DNA from: Mycobacterium sp. 141
Lineage (GTDB): Bacteria > Actinomycetota > Actinomycetes > Mycobacteriales > Mycobacteriaceae
Direction of reading: 5' to 3'
Length of the DNA stretch: 64,000 bases
Assembly (NCBI RefSeq): GCF_000382405.1
Contig: NZ_KB908256.1
Span: 124,001 to 188,000 of the forward strand
Shown here: in pieces, positions 9,162-18,118 of the stretch
Numbering within the stretch: the stretch's first letter is position 1
Layout of the letters: the number at the start of each line of letters is the position of its first letter
The notes under the pieces: model-generated
Told to the model about the DNA's origin: nothing
Database searches by the model: none
What the model saw: only the letters and a program-made list of their open reading frames with translations
Program-made: the position numbers and the translations under genes

Positions 9162-11069
9162 CTCGGCCGGATCGAGCATTGCTGCGTAACGCAGTTGCTC
9201 GGGTATACCGAAACCGTCGACGAGGGTTTCGGCGTGCGGCCGCAGGGTGCGGCAGCGCTCGTTGATGCCCCGGGTGACGGCCTTCGCGCGTTCGGTGGAC
9301 AGGTAGCGGTGCTCGATGAACCAGGCCTTGTCGTCCTCGATGACCGACAGCGCGTACAGGTCGCAGACATCTTCCAGCAGTTCGCGCGCAGTGTCGTCCT
9401 CGCACGCGGCGATGCCGGCGACGAACGCCTCCAGGATCACGCGGTCGATGTGCGCCGACGCGGCATGCAGCACGTGGTCCTGCACGGCGTTGAACGCGTC
9501 GAACGCGCTCATCTCCTTGGCCTTGCCCTGCAACCGGCGGGCCAGCGTCGAGAGCAGGTATTCCTCGCGGTCCTCGAACATCTTGACCTGGGTACCGCGG
9601 TTGAACAGGCTGCCTTCCTCCTCGTTGTCCTGGCGGCTGTCCAGCACGGTCTGGATGATGGTTTCCGCCGAGGTGCGCTTGAGCACCCGCTCGCCGGCGA
9701 AGTTGGCGGCGAACCGCACCCATTCCACCGGGCTCATGCCCTTGATGTCGTCGGCGTAGGCGGTCAGGAGCTCCTTGGCCACCAGCTGGGTCAGTACGTG
9801 GTTGTCCCCCTCGAACGTGGTGAACACGTCGGTGTCGGCACGCAGTGCGATCAGCCGGTTCTCCGCGAGATAGCCTGCGCCACCGCATGCTTCGCGCGCT
9901 TCCTGGATGGCCTTGCTGGCGTGCCAGGTGTTGGCGGCTTTCAGTCCTGCCGCGCGCGCCTCCAGTTCGCGCTGCTCCTCGGCGTCCGGGTTGTCCGAGG
10001 TTTGCAGTTCGTGGCACTTGGACACCAATTCGTTCTGCGCGAACTGCAGTGCATAGGACTTGGCGATCAGCGGCAACAGCCGGCGTTGATGCACCAGGTA
10101 GTCCATGATCAGCACCTCGTTGTCGCTCTTGGGTGCCTCGAACTGCCTGCGTTCCAACGCATATCGCGTGGCGATGTCGAGGGCGACGCGGGCCGCCGCT
10201 GCCGCGCTGCCGCCGACGGTGACGCGACCGCGGATCAGCGTGCCGAGCATGGTGAAGAAGCGGCGGCCGGGGTTTTCGATCGGTGAACTGTAGGTGCCGT
10301 CGGGCGCGACGTCGGCGTAGCGGTTGAGCAGGTTCTCTCGCGGCACCCGCACGTGGTCGAACACGATGCGGCCGTTGTCGACGCCGGGTAGGCCACCCTT
10401 GTAGTGGCAGTCCGACGTCGTCACGCCGGGCATGTCGTTGCCCATGTCGTCGCGGATCGGCACCACGAAGCAGTGCACCCCGTGGCTCACCCCGTCCGGG
10501 GTGATGAGCTGTGCGAAAACCGCTGCGACCCTTGCAGTCTCGGCGGCACCACCGATGTAGTCCTTGCGCGCTGTCGGGGTAGGGGAGTGGATCACGAACT
10601 CTTCGGTCTCGGGATCGTAGGTCGCCGTGGTCTCCAGGGACTGCACGTCGCTGCCGTGGCCGGTCTCGGTCATGGCGAAACAGCCCAGCAGGTCGAGGTC
10701 GATGAGCCGGCGCACATAGGCCTTGTGGTGTCGCTCGGTGCCGAGGTTCTCGATGGCACCACCGAACAGGCCCCACTGCACGCCTGCCTTGACCATGAGC
10801 GATAGGTCGGACATAGCGAGCATCTCGATGCTGCTGATCGCGGCGCCGACGTCGCCATTGCCGCCGTACTCCTTGCGGAACCCGTCCTCAGCGGCTCCTG
10901 CGGCCGCCATGATCTTGAGTTGCTCGGCGACCTTGGCCCGTGCGATGGCGGTGTTGGGCATATAGTGCGGCCGGAACTTTTCGTCCGCCAGATTGGCCCG
11001 CATGGCGTTCTTGGTGTCTCGCCAGCGCCCGTCCAGCGTGTTTCGCAGATGCTCGGCAGTGGAGGTCAT
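9147..11069 (-). CDS. Acyl-CoA oxidase/dehydrogenase family flavoprotein
   Basis: 640 aa, longer than a usual acyl-CoA dehydrogenase (about 380-400) and close to the acyl-CoA oxidase size. It oxidises acyl-CoA to 2-enoyl-CoA with FAD. Visible signatures: CFAMTETGHGSDVQSLETTATYD (middle beta domain, near residue 130-155), PVRDD-type substrate loop, the RRQF and GRVTVGG helices, CGGAGYL, and FTTFEGDNHVLTQLVAKELL, whose Glu is the expected catalytic base. The C-terminal third is the extra helical domain of the oxidase family. Whether oxygen or ETF is the electron acceptor cannot be told from the sequence. It stands alone, with a terminator upstream of it belonging to the MFS gene. Confidence 0.88.
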   Translation of the reverse strand: MTSTAEHLRNTLDGRWRDTKNAMRANLADEKFRPHYMPNTAIARAKVAEQLKIMAAAGAAEDGFRKEYGGNGDVGAAISSIEMLAMSDLSLMVKAGVQWGLFGGAIENLGTERHHKAYVRRLIDLDLLGCFAMTETGHGSDVQSLETTATYDPETEEFVIHSPTPTARKDYIGGAAETARVAAVFAQLITPDGVSHGVHCFVVPIRDDMGNDMPGVTTSDCHYKGGLPGVDNGRIVFDHVRVPRENLLNRYADVAPDGTYSSPIENPGRRFFTMLGTLIRGRVTVGGSAAAAARVALDIATRYALERRQFEAPKSDNEVLIMDYLVHQRRLLPLIAKSYALQFAQNELVSKCHELQTSDNPDAEEQRELEARAAGLKAANTWHASKAIQEAREACGGAGYLAENRLIALRADTDVFTTFEGDNHVLTQLVAKELLTAYADDIKGMSPVEWVRFAANFAGERVLKRTSAETIIQTVLDSRQDNEEEGSLFNRGTQVKMFEDREEYLLSTLARRLQGKAKEMSAFDAFNAVQDHVLHAASAHIDRVILEAFVAGIAACEDDTARELLEDVCDLYALSVIEDDKAWFIEHRYLSTERAKAVTRGINERCRTLRPHAETLVDGFGIPEQLRYAAMLDPAELVNG

Positions 11070-11092
11070 ACCCGACGGTAGCGTGCGTGCAA

Positions 11093-11164
11093 CAAAAAGA
11101 ACGTCGAGATCGACACCAGGGTCGTTGTTTTCGCGCTATCGCAACCCTGGCGTCGATCTCGACG
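11093..11164 (-). terminator. Intrinsic terminator of the MarR-MFS operon
   Basis: Two 21-base arms (11102-11122 and 11144-11164) are complementary at 20 of 21 positions around a 21-base loop. Read on the minus strand, the hairpin starts 10 bases after the MFS stop and is followed by TTCTTTTTG (opposite the AAAAA at 11096-11100). It is therefore a classic stem plus T-run, unusually long for mycobacteria, and shields the acyl-CoA oxidase gene from read-through. Confidence 0.85.
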
Positions 11165-11174
11165 AAGAGAAGAC

Positions 11175-12407
11175 CTAGCTGTCGTTGCCCACGGTGACTG
11201 CGGTCGCCTCGTCGGTGAGCTCGTCGAGCTCATCCTCGATGGCGTGCTCGTCATCGAGGTGGCGCAGATATGAGCGGGTCGCGAAGAGCACGGCTGCACC
11301 GGCGAGTACGGCGGCGGCGCCCACCCAGTACGGCAGGTGCACGCTGACCTGCTCGCCGAGCAGCCCGGCCAGCCATGGCGCGACGGCCGCACCGCTGAAC
11401 CGCAGGAAGCTGTAGGCCGCCGAGGCCACGCCGCGCTCCACCGGCGCGGCTTTCATCACGGTCTCGGTGATCAGGGTGTTGTTGACACCGATGAACAGGC
11501 CCGCGACGACGACACCCGTTGCCAGCACGGCCTTGGAATCCGTCCACACCGCCATCGCAGTCAGCACCGCGGTGAAGGCGATCAGGTTGAGGATAAGTAC
11601 CCGTACCGTGCCGAACCGGTGCTGCAGCCGCGGCGCCACCACCACCGAAGTGAAGGCCAGCGCCAAGCCCCAGCCGAAGAAGATCAGGCCGATCTCATGT
11701 GCCGTCATGTCCAGGGGGAACGGGGTGAACGCCAGCAGGGTGAAGAAGCCGAAGTTGTACAGCAGCGCGGTGATCGATACTCCGAGCAGTCCTCGGTGAC
11801 GCAGCGCCCGGAACGGGTCGGCCAGTGTGGTCGCGCGTTCGGCTCGCGGGGTGGTCGGCAGCAGGAAGGCGGTGATCACCAGGGCGAACGCCATCAACGC
11901 CGACACTCCGAAGAACGGGCCGCGCCAGGAGATCGACCCCAGCACGCCGCCGACCAGCGGTCCGACGGCGATGCCCAGGCCCAGCGCGGCTTCATAGAGG
12001 ATGATGGCTTGCGCCACGGAGCCTTTGGCGGAGTTGACGATAGTGGCCAGTGCGGTGGCGATGAACAGGGCGTTACCCAGTCCCCACAGGGCTCGCCAGC
12101 CGACGATCTGCATGACCGTGTCGCTCATGCCGGCCAGTCCCGCACCGGCGATGATGATGACCAGGCCAAGTAGCAGCGTGCGTTTCGGCCCGATCCGGCT
12201 CGACACCACTCCGGTGATCAACATCGCCACGCCCATCACTGCCATATAGCTGGTGAACAGCAGTGACACCTGCGACGGTGAGGCGTTGAGATTGTCGGCG
12301 ATCGGTTTGAGGATCGGGTCCACCAGTCCGATGCCCATGAAAGCAACGACGGAGGCGAAGGCTACGGCCCACACGGCCTTGGGTTGGCGCCACATCTGGG
12401 CGATCAC
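11175..12407 (-). CDS. MFS transporter, probable drug/metabolite exporter
   Basis: 410 aa, 12 predicted transmembrane helices. The MFS motif A-like loop is seen as GVVSSRIGPKRTLLLG (about residues 63-78), and motif C-like Gly/Pro sequence in helix 5 (GLGIAVGPLVGGVLG), which points to an antiporter of the DHA1 type. The C-terminal tail is acidic and cytoplasmic (HLDDEHAIEDELDELTDE). It sits 23 bp downstream of a MarR-type gene on the same strand and ends at a strong terminator, so the pair forms an operon in which the regulator probably controls efflux. Substrate unknown. Confidence 0.88.
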   Translation of the reverse strand: MIAQMWRQPKAVWAVAFASVVAFMGIGLVDPILKPIADNLNASPSQVSLLFTSYMAVMGVAMLITGVVSSRIGPKRTLLLGLVIIIAGAGLAGMSDTVMQIVGWRALWGLGNALFIATALATIVNSAKGSVAQAIILYEAALGLGIAVGPLVGGVLGSISWRGPFFGVSALMAFALVITAFLLPTTPRAERATTLADPFRALRHRGLLGVSITALLYNFGFFTLLAFTPFPLDMTAHEIGLIFFGWGLALAFTSVVVAPRLQHRFGTVRVLILNLIAFTAVLTAMAVWTDSKAVLATGVVVAGLFIGVNNTLITETVMKAAPVERGVASAAYSFLRFSGAAVAPWLAGLLGEQVSVHLPYWVGAAAVLAGAAVLFATRSYLRHLDDEHAIEDELDELTDEATAVTVGNDS

Positions 12408-12430
12408 TCCTGTCTGTTGTCGGTTCGGTG

Positions 12431-12874
12431 CTAGTTGTCGTCGGCCGGGTCACGGTCCTCGAGAAGCCGCCGGATGACGTCCACGGCGGCCGCCAGGGTC
12501 TGGCGGTCCTCGGGAGCCAGGCGATCGAGCCGCGGGTTGATCGCGGCAGCTCGATCGAGCCGGGCCTGGGTGAGGGTGCGTCGACCCTCTTCGGTGATGC
12601 GGATCAGGACAGCGCGGGCGTCACCGGGGTCGGCGGTGCGTGAAACCAGCCCGGCGTCTTCGAGTCGGCGCACCTGGGTCGTCATCGTCGGCTGTGAGCA
12701 ATGATCGAGGTAGGCCAGATCGGAGATCCGGGCTTGGCCCTGATCCTCGATGGTGGACAGTAGCCGTGCCTGCGCCCACGGCAGTGGCAGCCGGGTACGT
12801 TGGTTGGCGAGGCGATTAAGCCGCGCCACGACAGAGAGCAATTCCGCACCGAGTTCGCTCTTGCGTTGTGTCAC
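12431..12874 (-). CDS. MarR-family transcriptional regulator
   Basis: 147 aa from the GTG at 12874, chosen because GGAGG lies five bases upstream; an in-frame ATG at 12901 is the alternative. A winged-helix core is clear: ISDLAYLDHCSQPTMTTQVRRLEDAGLVSRTADPGDARAVLIRITEEG, with the DxR wing motif (DPGDARAVLIRIT). MarR proteins are dimeric and usually release DNA on binding small phenolic or drug ligands. A near-perfect palindrome lies 39 bases upstream (12913-12931), between this gene and the divergent ECF transporter, so it may control both. M. tuberculosis has a MarR-like gene (Rv2327) beside the same transporter. Confidence 0.88.
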   Translation of the reverse strand: MTQRKSELGAELLSVVARLNRLANQRTRLPLPWAQARLLSTIEDQGQARISDLAYLDHCSQPTMTTQVRRLEDAGLVSRTADPGDARAVLIRITEEGRRTLTQARLDRAAAINPRLDRLAPEDRQTLAAAVDVIRRLLEDRDPADDN

Positions 12875-12905
12875 GGTGTCCTCCGCGATGGATGTCGGCA
12901 TAGAA

Positions 12906-12939
12906 CCATAGTTACATAGATTCTCTATGTAGTCTATGG
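12906..12939. promoter_or_regulatory. Nested palindromic operator of the MarR regulator
   Basis: The core is TACATAGA-TTC-TCTATGTA (12913-12931), a perfect inverted repeat with 8-base arms. Around it lies a second pair, CCATAG at 12906-12911 and CTATGG at 12934-12939. The length and AT-richness contrast with the surrounding high-GC DNA, and the location between the divergent MarR and ECF genes fits a shared operator. Binding by this MarR protein is inferred. Confidence 0.75.
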
Positions 12940-13007
12940 GCTCTCTGGTGCCCCCCGTCACACCACGGCCATCGGACCACACCAATTCCGGCTGGCAGAA
13001 TCGAGAA

Positions 13008-15044
13008 ATGACCGCTCCCGGATCGGCGATCCAGCCACGGACAGCGGGTCCGTTGACCCCTGGGGAACTCGCCCAGTCTGCTGTGATGGCGGCGTTGTGT
13101 GCCGCCACGGCCATCATTGCGGTGGTGGTGCCGTTCGCGGCAGGCCTGTCGATGCTGGGCACCGTGCCGATGGGCCTGCTGGCTTACCGCTACCGGATGC
13201 GGGTGCTGCTCGCGGCCACCGTCGCCGGCGCCACCATCGCTTTTCTGATTGCCGGGCTGGGTGGCTTCATGACCGTCGTCAACTGCGCCTACATCGGTGG
13301 GCTGACCGGCATCGTGAAACGACGCGGACGCGGCACGCCGACGGTGCTGGCGGCGGCCGTCGTCGCCGGTGCGGTGTTCGGCGCGGTGCTGGTCGGGGCC
13401 ATGACCGTGCTGTCGCGGTTGCGCGTCCTCGCGTTCGAGTCGATGACCGCCAATATCGACGGTCTGGCCGTGGCCATGGCGCGCGTCCCCGTCCTGCGGG
13501 ATTTCGCCGATCCGCTCAAGCACGGCTTCGCCACGCTGCTGGACTACTGGCCCGTGCTGATCCTCGGCTCGGGGGTATTCAGCATTTGTTTCGTCAGCTT
13601 GGTGGGCTGGTGGGCGCTGTCGAGGGTGCTGACCCGACTAGCCGGTGTTCCCGACGTCCACAAACTCGACGCCGCCACCGCGGCTGGCACGGTGGCGCCG
13701 GTGCCAGCCCGGCTGGCCGATGTCCGTTTCCGGTACCCGGGTCTCGACCACGACGCACTCGGCCCGGTGTCGATGGATCTGCGGCCAGGCGAACATGTCG
13801 CGGTCACCGGCCCCAACGGTTCCGGCAAGACCACTCTGATGCTGGTACTGGCGGGACGCGAACCCACGGCGGGCACAGTCGAACGCGCGGGCACGGTCGG
13901 TCTGGGCCGCATCGGCGGAACCGCGGTGATCATGCAGCACCCCGAAAGTCAGGTGCTCGGTACCCGGGTCGCCGACGATGTGGTGTGGGGGCTCCCGCCC
14001 GGCACGACGACGGATGTGGACCGGTTGCTGACCGAGGTCGGCCTCGACGGGCTGGCCGACCGGGATACAGGGGGCCTGTCCGGAGGCGAACTGCAGCGGT
14101 TGGCCGTTGCAGGTGCGCTTGCGCGGGAACCTGCCCTGCTCATCGCCGACGAAGTCACCAGCATGGTCGATCAGAACGGCCGCGACACCTTGATGACCGT
14201 GCTGTCGGGCCTGACCCGCCACCACGAGATGTCGCTCGTGCACATCACCCACTACGACGCCGAAGCGGCGTCGGCCGACCGAGCGATCAACCTGGGCGGC
14301 ACGACCGACAACACCGACATGGTGCAGACCGCCGCCGTACCCGCCGGCACCATTCCCGGGCATGAATCCGGTGCGCCCGTGCTGGAACTGACGGCGGTCG
14401 GGCACGAGTACGCCAGCGGAACTCCGTGGGCCAAAACGGCCTTGCGAGACATCACGTTCACCGTCAACGAAGGCGACGGGCTTCTGATCCACGGCCTCAA
14501 CGGATCCGGCAAGTCCACCCTTGCCTGGATCATGGCCGGACTCACCGTGCCCACCTATGGCGCCTGCCTACTCGACGGTGCGCCGGTGTCCGGTCAAGTT
14601 GGCGCCGTGGCGATGTCGTTCCAGGCGGCGCGCCTGCAGTTGATGCGCAGCAATGTCAAACGGGAGATCGCCTCGTCCGCAGGTTTCCCGATCGAGGATC
14701 AGGCCCGCGTTGCGGCGACCCTGGCTGCTGTCGGCCTGGATCCGGGACTGGCCCAGCGCCGCATCGACCAGCTCTCCGGCGGCCAGATGCGCCGTGTGGT
14801 GCTGGCCGGTCTGCTCGGCCGGTCACCGCGTGCGCTCATCCTCGACGAGCCGTTGGCTGGTCTGGACGCGGCTAGCCAGCGCGGGTTGCTGCGTTTGTTG
14901 GAGGATTTGCGGCGTGACACGGGGCTGACCGTCGTGGTCATCTCGCACGACTTCTCGGGCTTGGAGGACCTCTGCCCGCGCACCTTGCACCTACGCGAGG
15001 GAGTGTTGGCGATGGCGCCCACCGCGGCCGGAGGTGCCCGGTGA
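13008..15044 (+). CDS. ECF-type transporter: membrane domain fused to two ABC ATPases (Rv2326c-like)
   Basis: 678 aa from the ATG at 13008; an earlier in-frame ATG at 12936 would begin inside the MarR operator. Residues 20-220 hold about six membrane helices and resemble an ECF substrate-binding (S) component. Two complete ATPase domains follow: the first with Walker [10 protein letters not shown] (near 265), signature [16 protein letters not shown] and Walker [12 protein letters not shown]; the second with [10 protein letters not shown] (near 500), [26 protein letters not shown] and a switch His (VVISHD). The first Walker B ends in Asp-Glu and also looks active. The next gene, EcfT, overlaps by four bases, so the two proteins make a complete importer, probably for a vitamin or metal. 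Substrate not predictable. Matches Rv2326c in size and order. Confidence 0.9.
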   Translation: MTAPGSAIQPRTAGPLTPGELAQSAVMAALCAATAIIAVVVPFAAGLSMLGTVPMGLLAYRYRMRVLLAATVAGATIAFLIAGLGGFMTVVNCAYIGGLTGIVKRRGRGTPTVLAAAVVAGAVFGAVLVGAMTVLSRLRVLAFESMTANIDGLAVAMARVPVLRDFADPLKHGFATLLDYWPVLILGSGVFSICFVSLVGWWALSRVLTRLAGVPDVHKLDAATAAGTVAPVPARLADVRFRYPGLDHDALGPVSMDLRPGEHVAVTGPNGSGKTTLMLVLAGREPTAGTVERAGTVGLGRIGGTAVIMQHPESQVLGTRVADDVVWGLPPGTTTDVDRLLTEVGLDGLADRDTGGLSGGELQRLAVAGALAREPALLIADEVTSMVDQNGRDTLMTVLSGLTRHHEMSLVHITHYDAEAASADRAINLGGTTDNTDMVQTAAVPAGTIPGHESGAPVLELTAVGHEYASGTPWAKTALRDITFTVNEGDGLLIHGLNGSGKSTLAWIMAGLTVPTYGACLLDGAPVSGQVGAVAMSFQAARLQLMRSNVKREIASSAGFPIEDQARVAATLAAVGLDPGLAQRRIDQLSGGQMRRVVLAGLLGRSPRALILDEPLAGLDAASQRGLLRLLEDLRRDTGLTVVVISHDFSGLEDLCPRTLHLREGVLAMAPTAAGGAR

Positions 15045-15883
15045 CCGTACCTACCCGGGGACAACGCAGACCCATGGTGCTGCTGCGTCCGATACCCGGA
15101 GACAGCGTCATCCACCAACTGTGGGCCGGCACCAAGCTTCTGGCGGTCGCCGGTATCGGAGTGCTGCTGACCTTCTATCCCGGCTGGGTGCCCATCGGAT
15201 TCGTCGCGGTGCTGGTGCTGGTGGTGGCCCGGTTGGCGCACATCCCGCGGGGCGCGGTGCCGTCGGTGCCGTTCTGGCTGTGGATTCTGCTGGCGCTCGG
15301 TGCGGCGACCGCGACACTGGCCGGCGGTGCCCCGATCGTCGATGTCGGGTCGATGCACATCGGCCTGGGTGGGCTGCTCAACTTCCTGCGCATCACCGCG
15401 TTGTCGATCGTCCTGTTGGGCCTCGGTGCCCTGGTGTCATGGACCACCAATGTCGCCGATATCGCTCCCGCTGTCGCGACATTGGGCCGTCCACTGCGGT
15501 TCGTGGGTGTCCCGGTGCACGACTGGGCGGTGACGATTGCGTTGGCGCTGCGGGCCTTCCCGATGCTGATCGACGAGTTCCGCACTCTCTATGCGGCGCG
15601 ACGGCTGCGACCCAAGGAACGGGCCGAGTCCTTCCGGGCTCGCAGGCGGCAACGAGTGGGCGATGTCATCGACCTGTTGGCGGCATCCGTCACTGTGGCG
15701 CTGCGTCGCGCCGACGAGATGGGCGACGCCATCACTGCGCGTGGTGGCGCAGGCCAGATCTCGGCGCTGCCGTCCCGGCCCAAGGCTCGTGACTGGGTGG
15801 CGTTCGCGGTGCTGATCGTGGTGTGTGGCAGTGCGTTGGCGTTGGAGCTGACGGTGCTCGGCACCAGCTTGCCGCGCACGTGA
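15041..15883 (+). CDS. ECF transporter T component (EcfT/CbiQ family, Rv2325c-like)
   Basis: 280 aa; GTG start overlapping the previous stop (GTGA), so translation is coupled. The protein has about five to six membrane helices and the cytoplasmic coupling helix with the family's A-R-G motif ([13 protein letters not shown], near residue 225), which transmits ATPase movement to the S component. A second basic coupling region ([22 protein letters not shown]) precedes it. The stop TGA (15881-15883) lies inside the first unit of a 26-bp tandem repeat. Confidence 0.9.
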   Translation: MTVPTRGQRRPMVLLRPIPGDSVIHQLWAGTKLLAVAGIGVLLTFYPGWVPIGFVAVLVLVVARLAHIPRGAVPSVPFWLWILLALGAATATLAGGAPIVDVGSMHIGLGGLLNFLRITALSIVLLGLGALVSWTTNVADIAPAVATLGRPLRFVGVPVHDWAVTIALALRAFPMLIDEFRTLYAARRLRPKERAESFRARRRQRVGDVIDLLAASVTVALRRADEMGDAITARGGAGQISALPSRPKARDWVAFAVLIVVCGSALALELTVLGTSLPRT

Positions 15884-15970
15884 GGAGCAAATGGGCCCAG
15901 CGCACGTGAGGAGCAAATGGGCCCAGCGCACGTGAGGAGCAAATGGGCCCAGCGCACGTGAGGAGCAAAT
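15874..15970. repeat. 26-bp direct tandem repeat, 3.7 copies, MIRU-like
   Basis: Units start at 15874, 15900, 15926 and 15952. The first three are identical 26-mers; the fourth is cut after 19 bases. Each unit contains TGA, then GAGGAG, then CAAATG, that is, a stop, a Shine-Dalgarno and a start codon on the plus strand, plus the palindromes CACGTG and TGGGCCCA. The repeat starts in the last codons of ecfT and supplies its stop. The next gene is on the opposite strand, so the start codons in the units lead nowhere. Likely a variable-number tandem repeat. Confidence 0.95.
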
Positions 15971-15977
15971 TAGCCGG

Positions 15978-17309
15978 TCAGCGTGCCGCCGCTCCGTTGG
16001 CGGCCCATTGCGCATCGGCCAGACTGGACGCGACGTCCTTGCGGCCCAGAAACATCTCGTCGAAATAGGGTCGCAGTGCCTGATATCCGGCGGGGAACCC
16101 GGGGCCTCCCGGTGCCGGGACGTGTGGTCCGCGCAACACCCGGAAGAAGGGGCTGACGTCGACGCCCCGCGACTTCCAATAGTCGTGGTAGACCGGTTGA
16201 GCTGCGAGTACCGCAGGCACTGCAGCGCCGTGCGCCCCGAGGAATTCGTTGCCCTGCTTGCTGCCCATCCACTCCAGTACTTGCCGTACCGCGCCCGGAT
16301 GCTTGGTCGCCGAATTTGCCGCCGCGGCAATCCCATTGGTGACGCTCACCCGGCCCTTGGGTCCCTCGGGCAGCATCACCACGCCCCAGCGAAACGGTGC
16401 CTGGTTGGCAATGGCCGCCAAGTTGAAGGTGCCGGACTGGAACAATGCCATCCGGCCCTGCAAGAACGTGTTGCGGGAAAAGTCACCGTTGCTGTTGGTG
16501 ACCGAGGCCGGCGGCGCGACGTGGTCGGTATTGATCAACCCGACCAGATAGGTGAACGCCTCGACCGCCTGCGGATTGTCGAACGCGAACCGGTCGCCGA
16601 CAGTGAACACACCCCCGGCCGACCCGATGTAGTTCAGGTAAATACCCTGCATGTCGTTGGCTGCGTTGTAGCCCCACTGGCGGATCCGGGTCGGATCGAA
16701 CCCGTCGGTGGCGGCAGTGCGCCCGTCCTCGTCGACGGTGAGCCGGGCCAGCAGCGGGCGCAGCGTGTCGTCGGGCCCGTTCGACCAACGCAGCGTGAGC
16801 AATTCGGTGAGGTCGACCCCGGCGGCGTCGAGCAGGTCGGCGTTGAAGAACACGGCGATGCCGGCGTCGGTCAGCTGCGGCACGCCCCACAGCGCACCGT
16901 TCCGGGTGAATTGACTGACCACCGACGGCTCCCAGGCGCGGGCCGCGTTGGGGCCCAACGTCTTCCCGATGTCCATCAACCGACCGCCGTCGGCGTAACC
17001 GGCGAAGTAGGCATTGGACAACCAGAAGATGTCGTCGGCGCTGCCGCCGGCCACGTCGGTGCGCAATGTGTCGAAGTACGACGAGAACGCCACGGTGTTG
17101 ACGTGCACCTCGATGTCGGGATGCTCACGACTGAACTCGGCGAATGATTCCCGGTACGCCGCGGCGGCCTGTTGATCCCACAGCCGCACGGTCACCACGG
17201 TGCGCCCCGACGGTTCGGTATCGCGGCCCAGAAGCATGGCCAGCCCCAGGAGGACCGCCATGGTCAGCGCCAGGCCCGCGGCGGCCAGCGTCGAGAACCG
17301 GGGCGTCAT
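15978..17309 (-). CDS. uspC: Sugar ABC transporter substrate-binding protein, UspC-like
   Basis: 443 aa from the ATG at 17309, which overlaps the uspB stop (ATGA). The longer frame to 17471 is only a shadow of uspB. The fold is a family-1 solute-binding protein: VVTVRLWDQQAAAAYRESFAEFSREHPDIEVHV, then DDIFWLSNAYFAGYADGGRLMDI, and the late MALFQSGTFNLAAIANQ and GIAAAANSATKHPGAVRQVLEWM. The N-terminal 30 residues form a hydrophobic helix with no Cys, so it looks membrane-anchored or signal-peptide-cleaved rather than a lipoprotein. M. tuberculosis UspC is reported to bind amino sugars; that specificity is only inferred here. Confidence 0.85.
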   Translation of the reverse strand: MTPRFSTLAAAGLALTMAVLLGLAMLLGRDTEPSGRTVVTVRLWDQQAAAAYRESFAEFSREHPDIEVHVNTVAFSSYFDTLRTDVAGGSADDIFWLSNAYFAGYADGGRLMDIGKTLGPNAARAWEPSVVSQFTRNGALWGVPQLTDAGIAVFFNADLLDAAGVDLTELLTLRWSNGPDDTLRPLLARLTVDEDGRTAATDGFDPTRIRQWGYNAANDMQGIYLNYIGSAGGVFTVGDRFAFDNPQAVEAFTYLVGLINTDHVAPPASVTNSNGDFSRNTFLQGRMALFQSGTFNLAAIANQAPFRWGVVMLPEGPKGRVSVTNGIAAAANSATKHPGAVRQVLEWMGSKQGNEFLGAHGAAVPAVLAAQPVYHDYWKSRGVDVSPFFRVLRGPHVPAPGGPGFPAGYQALRPYFDEMFLGRKDVASSLADAQWAANGAAAR

Positions 17310-18118
17310 TTGATTCCTGTGATGACGATCGAACGGACGATGTTGCGTGACGCCGCGACGAAAAGCACCAGCAACGGCACGATCGCTACCGTCGTCGCGG
17401 CCATCACCAGCGGCCATTGCGCGTTGTACTGGTTCTGCAGGCCCGCGGTCGCGACCGTCAGTACCTGCCACTTACCTCCGCTGGTGATCACCAACGGCCA
17501 CAGGAAGTTGTTCCATTGCGTCACCACGGTGATGAGCCCGAGAGTCACCAGGATCGGCCGGCTGACCGGCACCACGACATGGGTGATCACGTCCAGAGTG
17601 TTGGCGCCATCGAGACGGGCCGCACTGATCAGGTCGCCCGGGATGGACCGGAAGTACTCCCGTAGCAGGAAGATCGCATACGGCGAGCCGAACACGAACG
17701 GCAGCACCAAGGCCCAGAACGTGTTTCGCAGCCCGGCTTCGGCCATCATCAGATACAGCGGCACCACCGTCACCGTCGCGGGCACCATCAGCGTGGCGAT
17801 GTACACCCAGAACAGCGCGTCCCGTCCCGGAAACTCCAGCCGGGCAAAGGCGTAGGCGGCCAGCACGGAGAACACCAGCTGTCCGAGCAGGATGACGGCG
17901 GTCATCAGTGCGGTCACCACGATGGCCCGGCCGAAGCCCGCGTCGGCGAGGCCGAGGTAGTTCTGAAGCGTTGGTGGTTTCGGCAGCGACAAGGGCGAGT
18001 CGGTGTTGAACTGTTGTGCCGAGGTGAACGACGTGAGCAGCCCCAGTCCGAAAGGCAGCAGGGTGATGATCGCTCCCAGCACCAGCACGGTGTAGATCGC
18101 GACGTTACGTGAGGGCAT
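17306..18118 (-). CDS. uspB: Sugar ABC transporter permease, UspB-like
   Basis: 270 aa, six membrane helices, MalG/UgpE type. The EAA loop that docks on the ATPase is visible as LISAARLDGANTLDVITHVVVPVSRP (near residues 170-195). It overlaps uspA at its 5' end (18105-18118) and uspC at its 3' end, so the three genes are one operon in the order A-B-C. No ATPase gene is present in the cluster; as in other actinobacteria, a shared MsiK/UgpC-type ATPase is probably used. Confidence 0.9.
   Translation of the reverse strand: MPSRNVAIYTVLVLGAIITLLPFGLGLLTSFTSAQQFNTDSPLSLPKPPTLQNYLGLADAGFGRAIVVTALMTAVILLGQLVFSVLAAYAFARLEFPGRDALFWVYIATLMVPATVTVVPLYLMMAEAGLRNTFWALVLPFVFGSPYAIFLLREYFRSIPGDLISAARLDGANTLDVITHVVVPVSRPILVTLGLITVVTQWNNFLWPLVITSGGKWQVLTVATAGLQNQYNAQWPLVMAATTVAIVPLLVLFVAASRNIVRSIVITGIK

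Noticed and set aside
12936..13007. Longer N-terminus for the fused ECF transporter
   Set aside because: It would start within the MarR operator and add 24 residues with no domain; the ATG at 13008 leads straight to the membrane region.
15589..15968. Minus-strand frames through the tandem repeat giving repeated peptides ([19 protein letters not shown])
   Set aside because: They arise from the 26-bp repeat and the antisense of ecfT; no start signal and no family.
15874..15970. Possible CRISPR array
   Set aside because: The units are directly adjacent with no spacers and no cas genes nearby; it is a simple tandem repeat.
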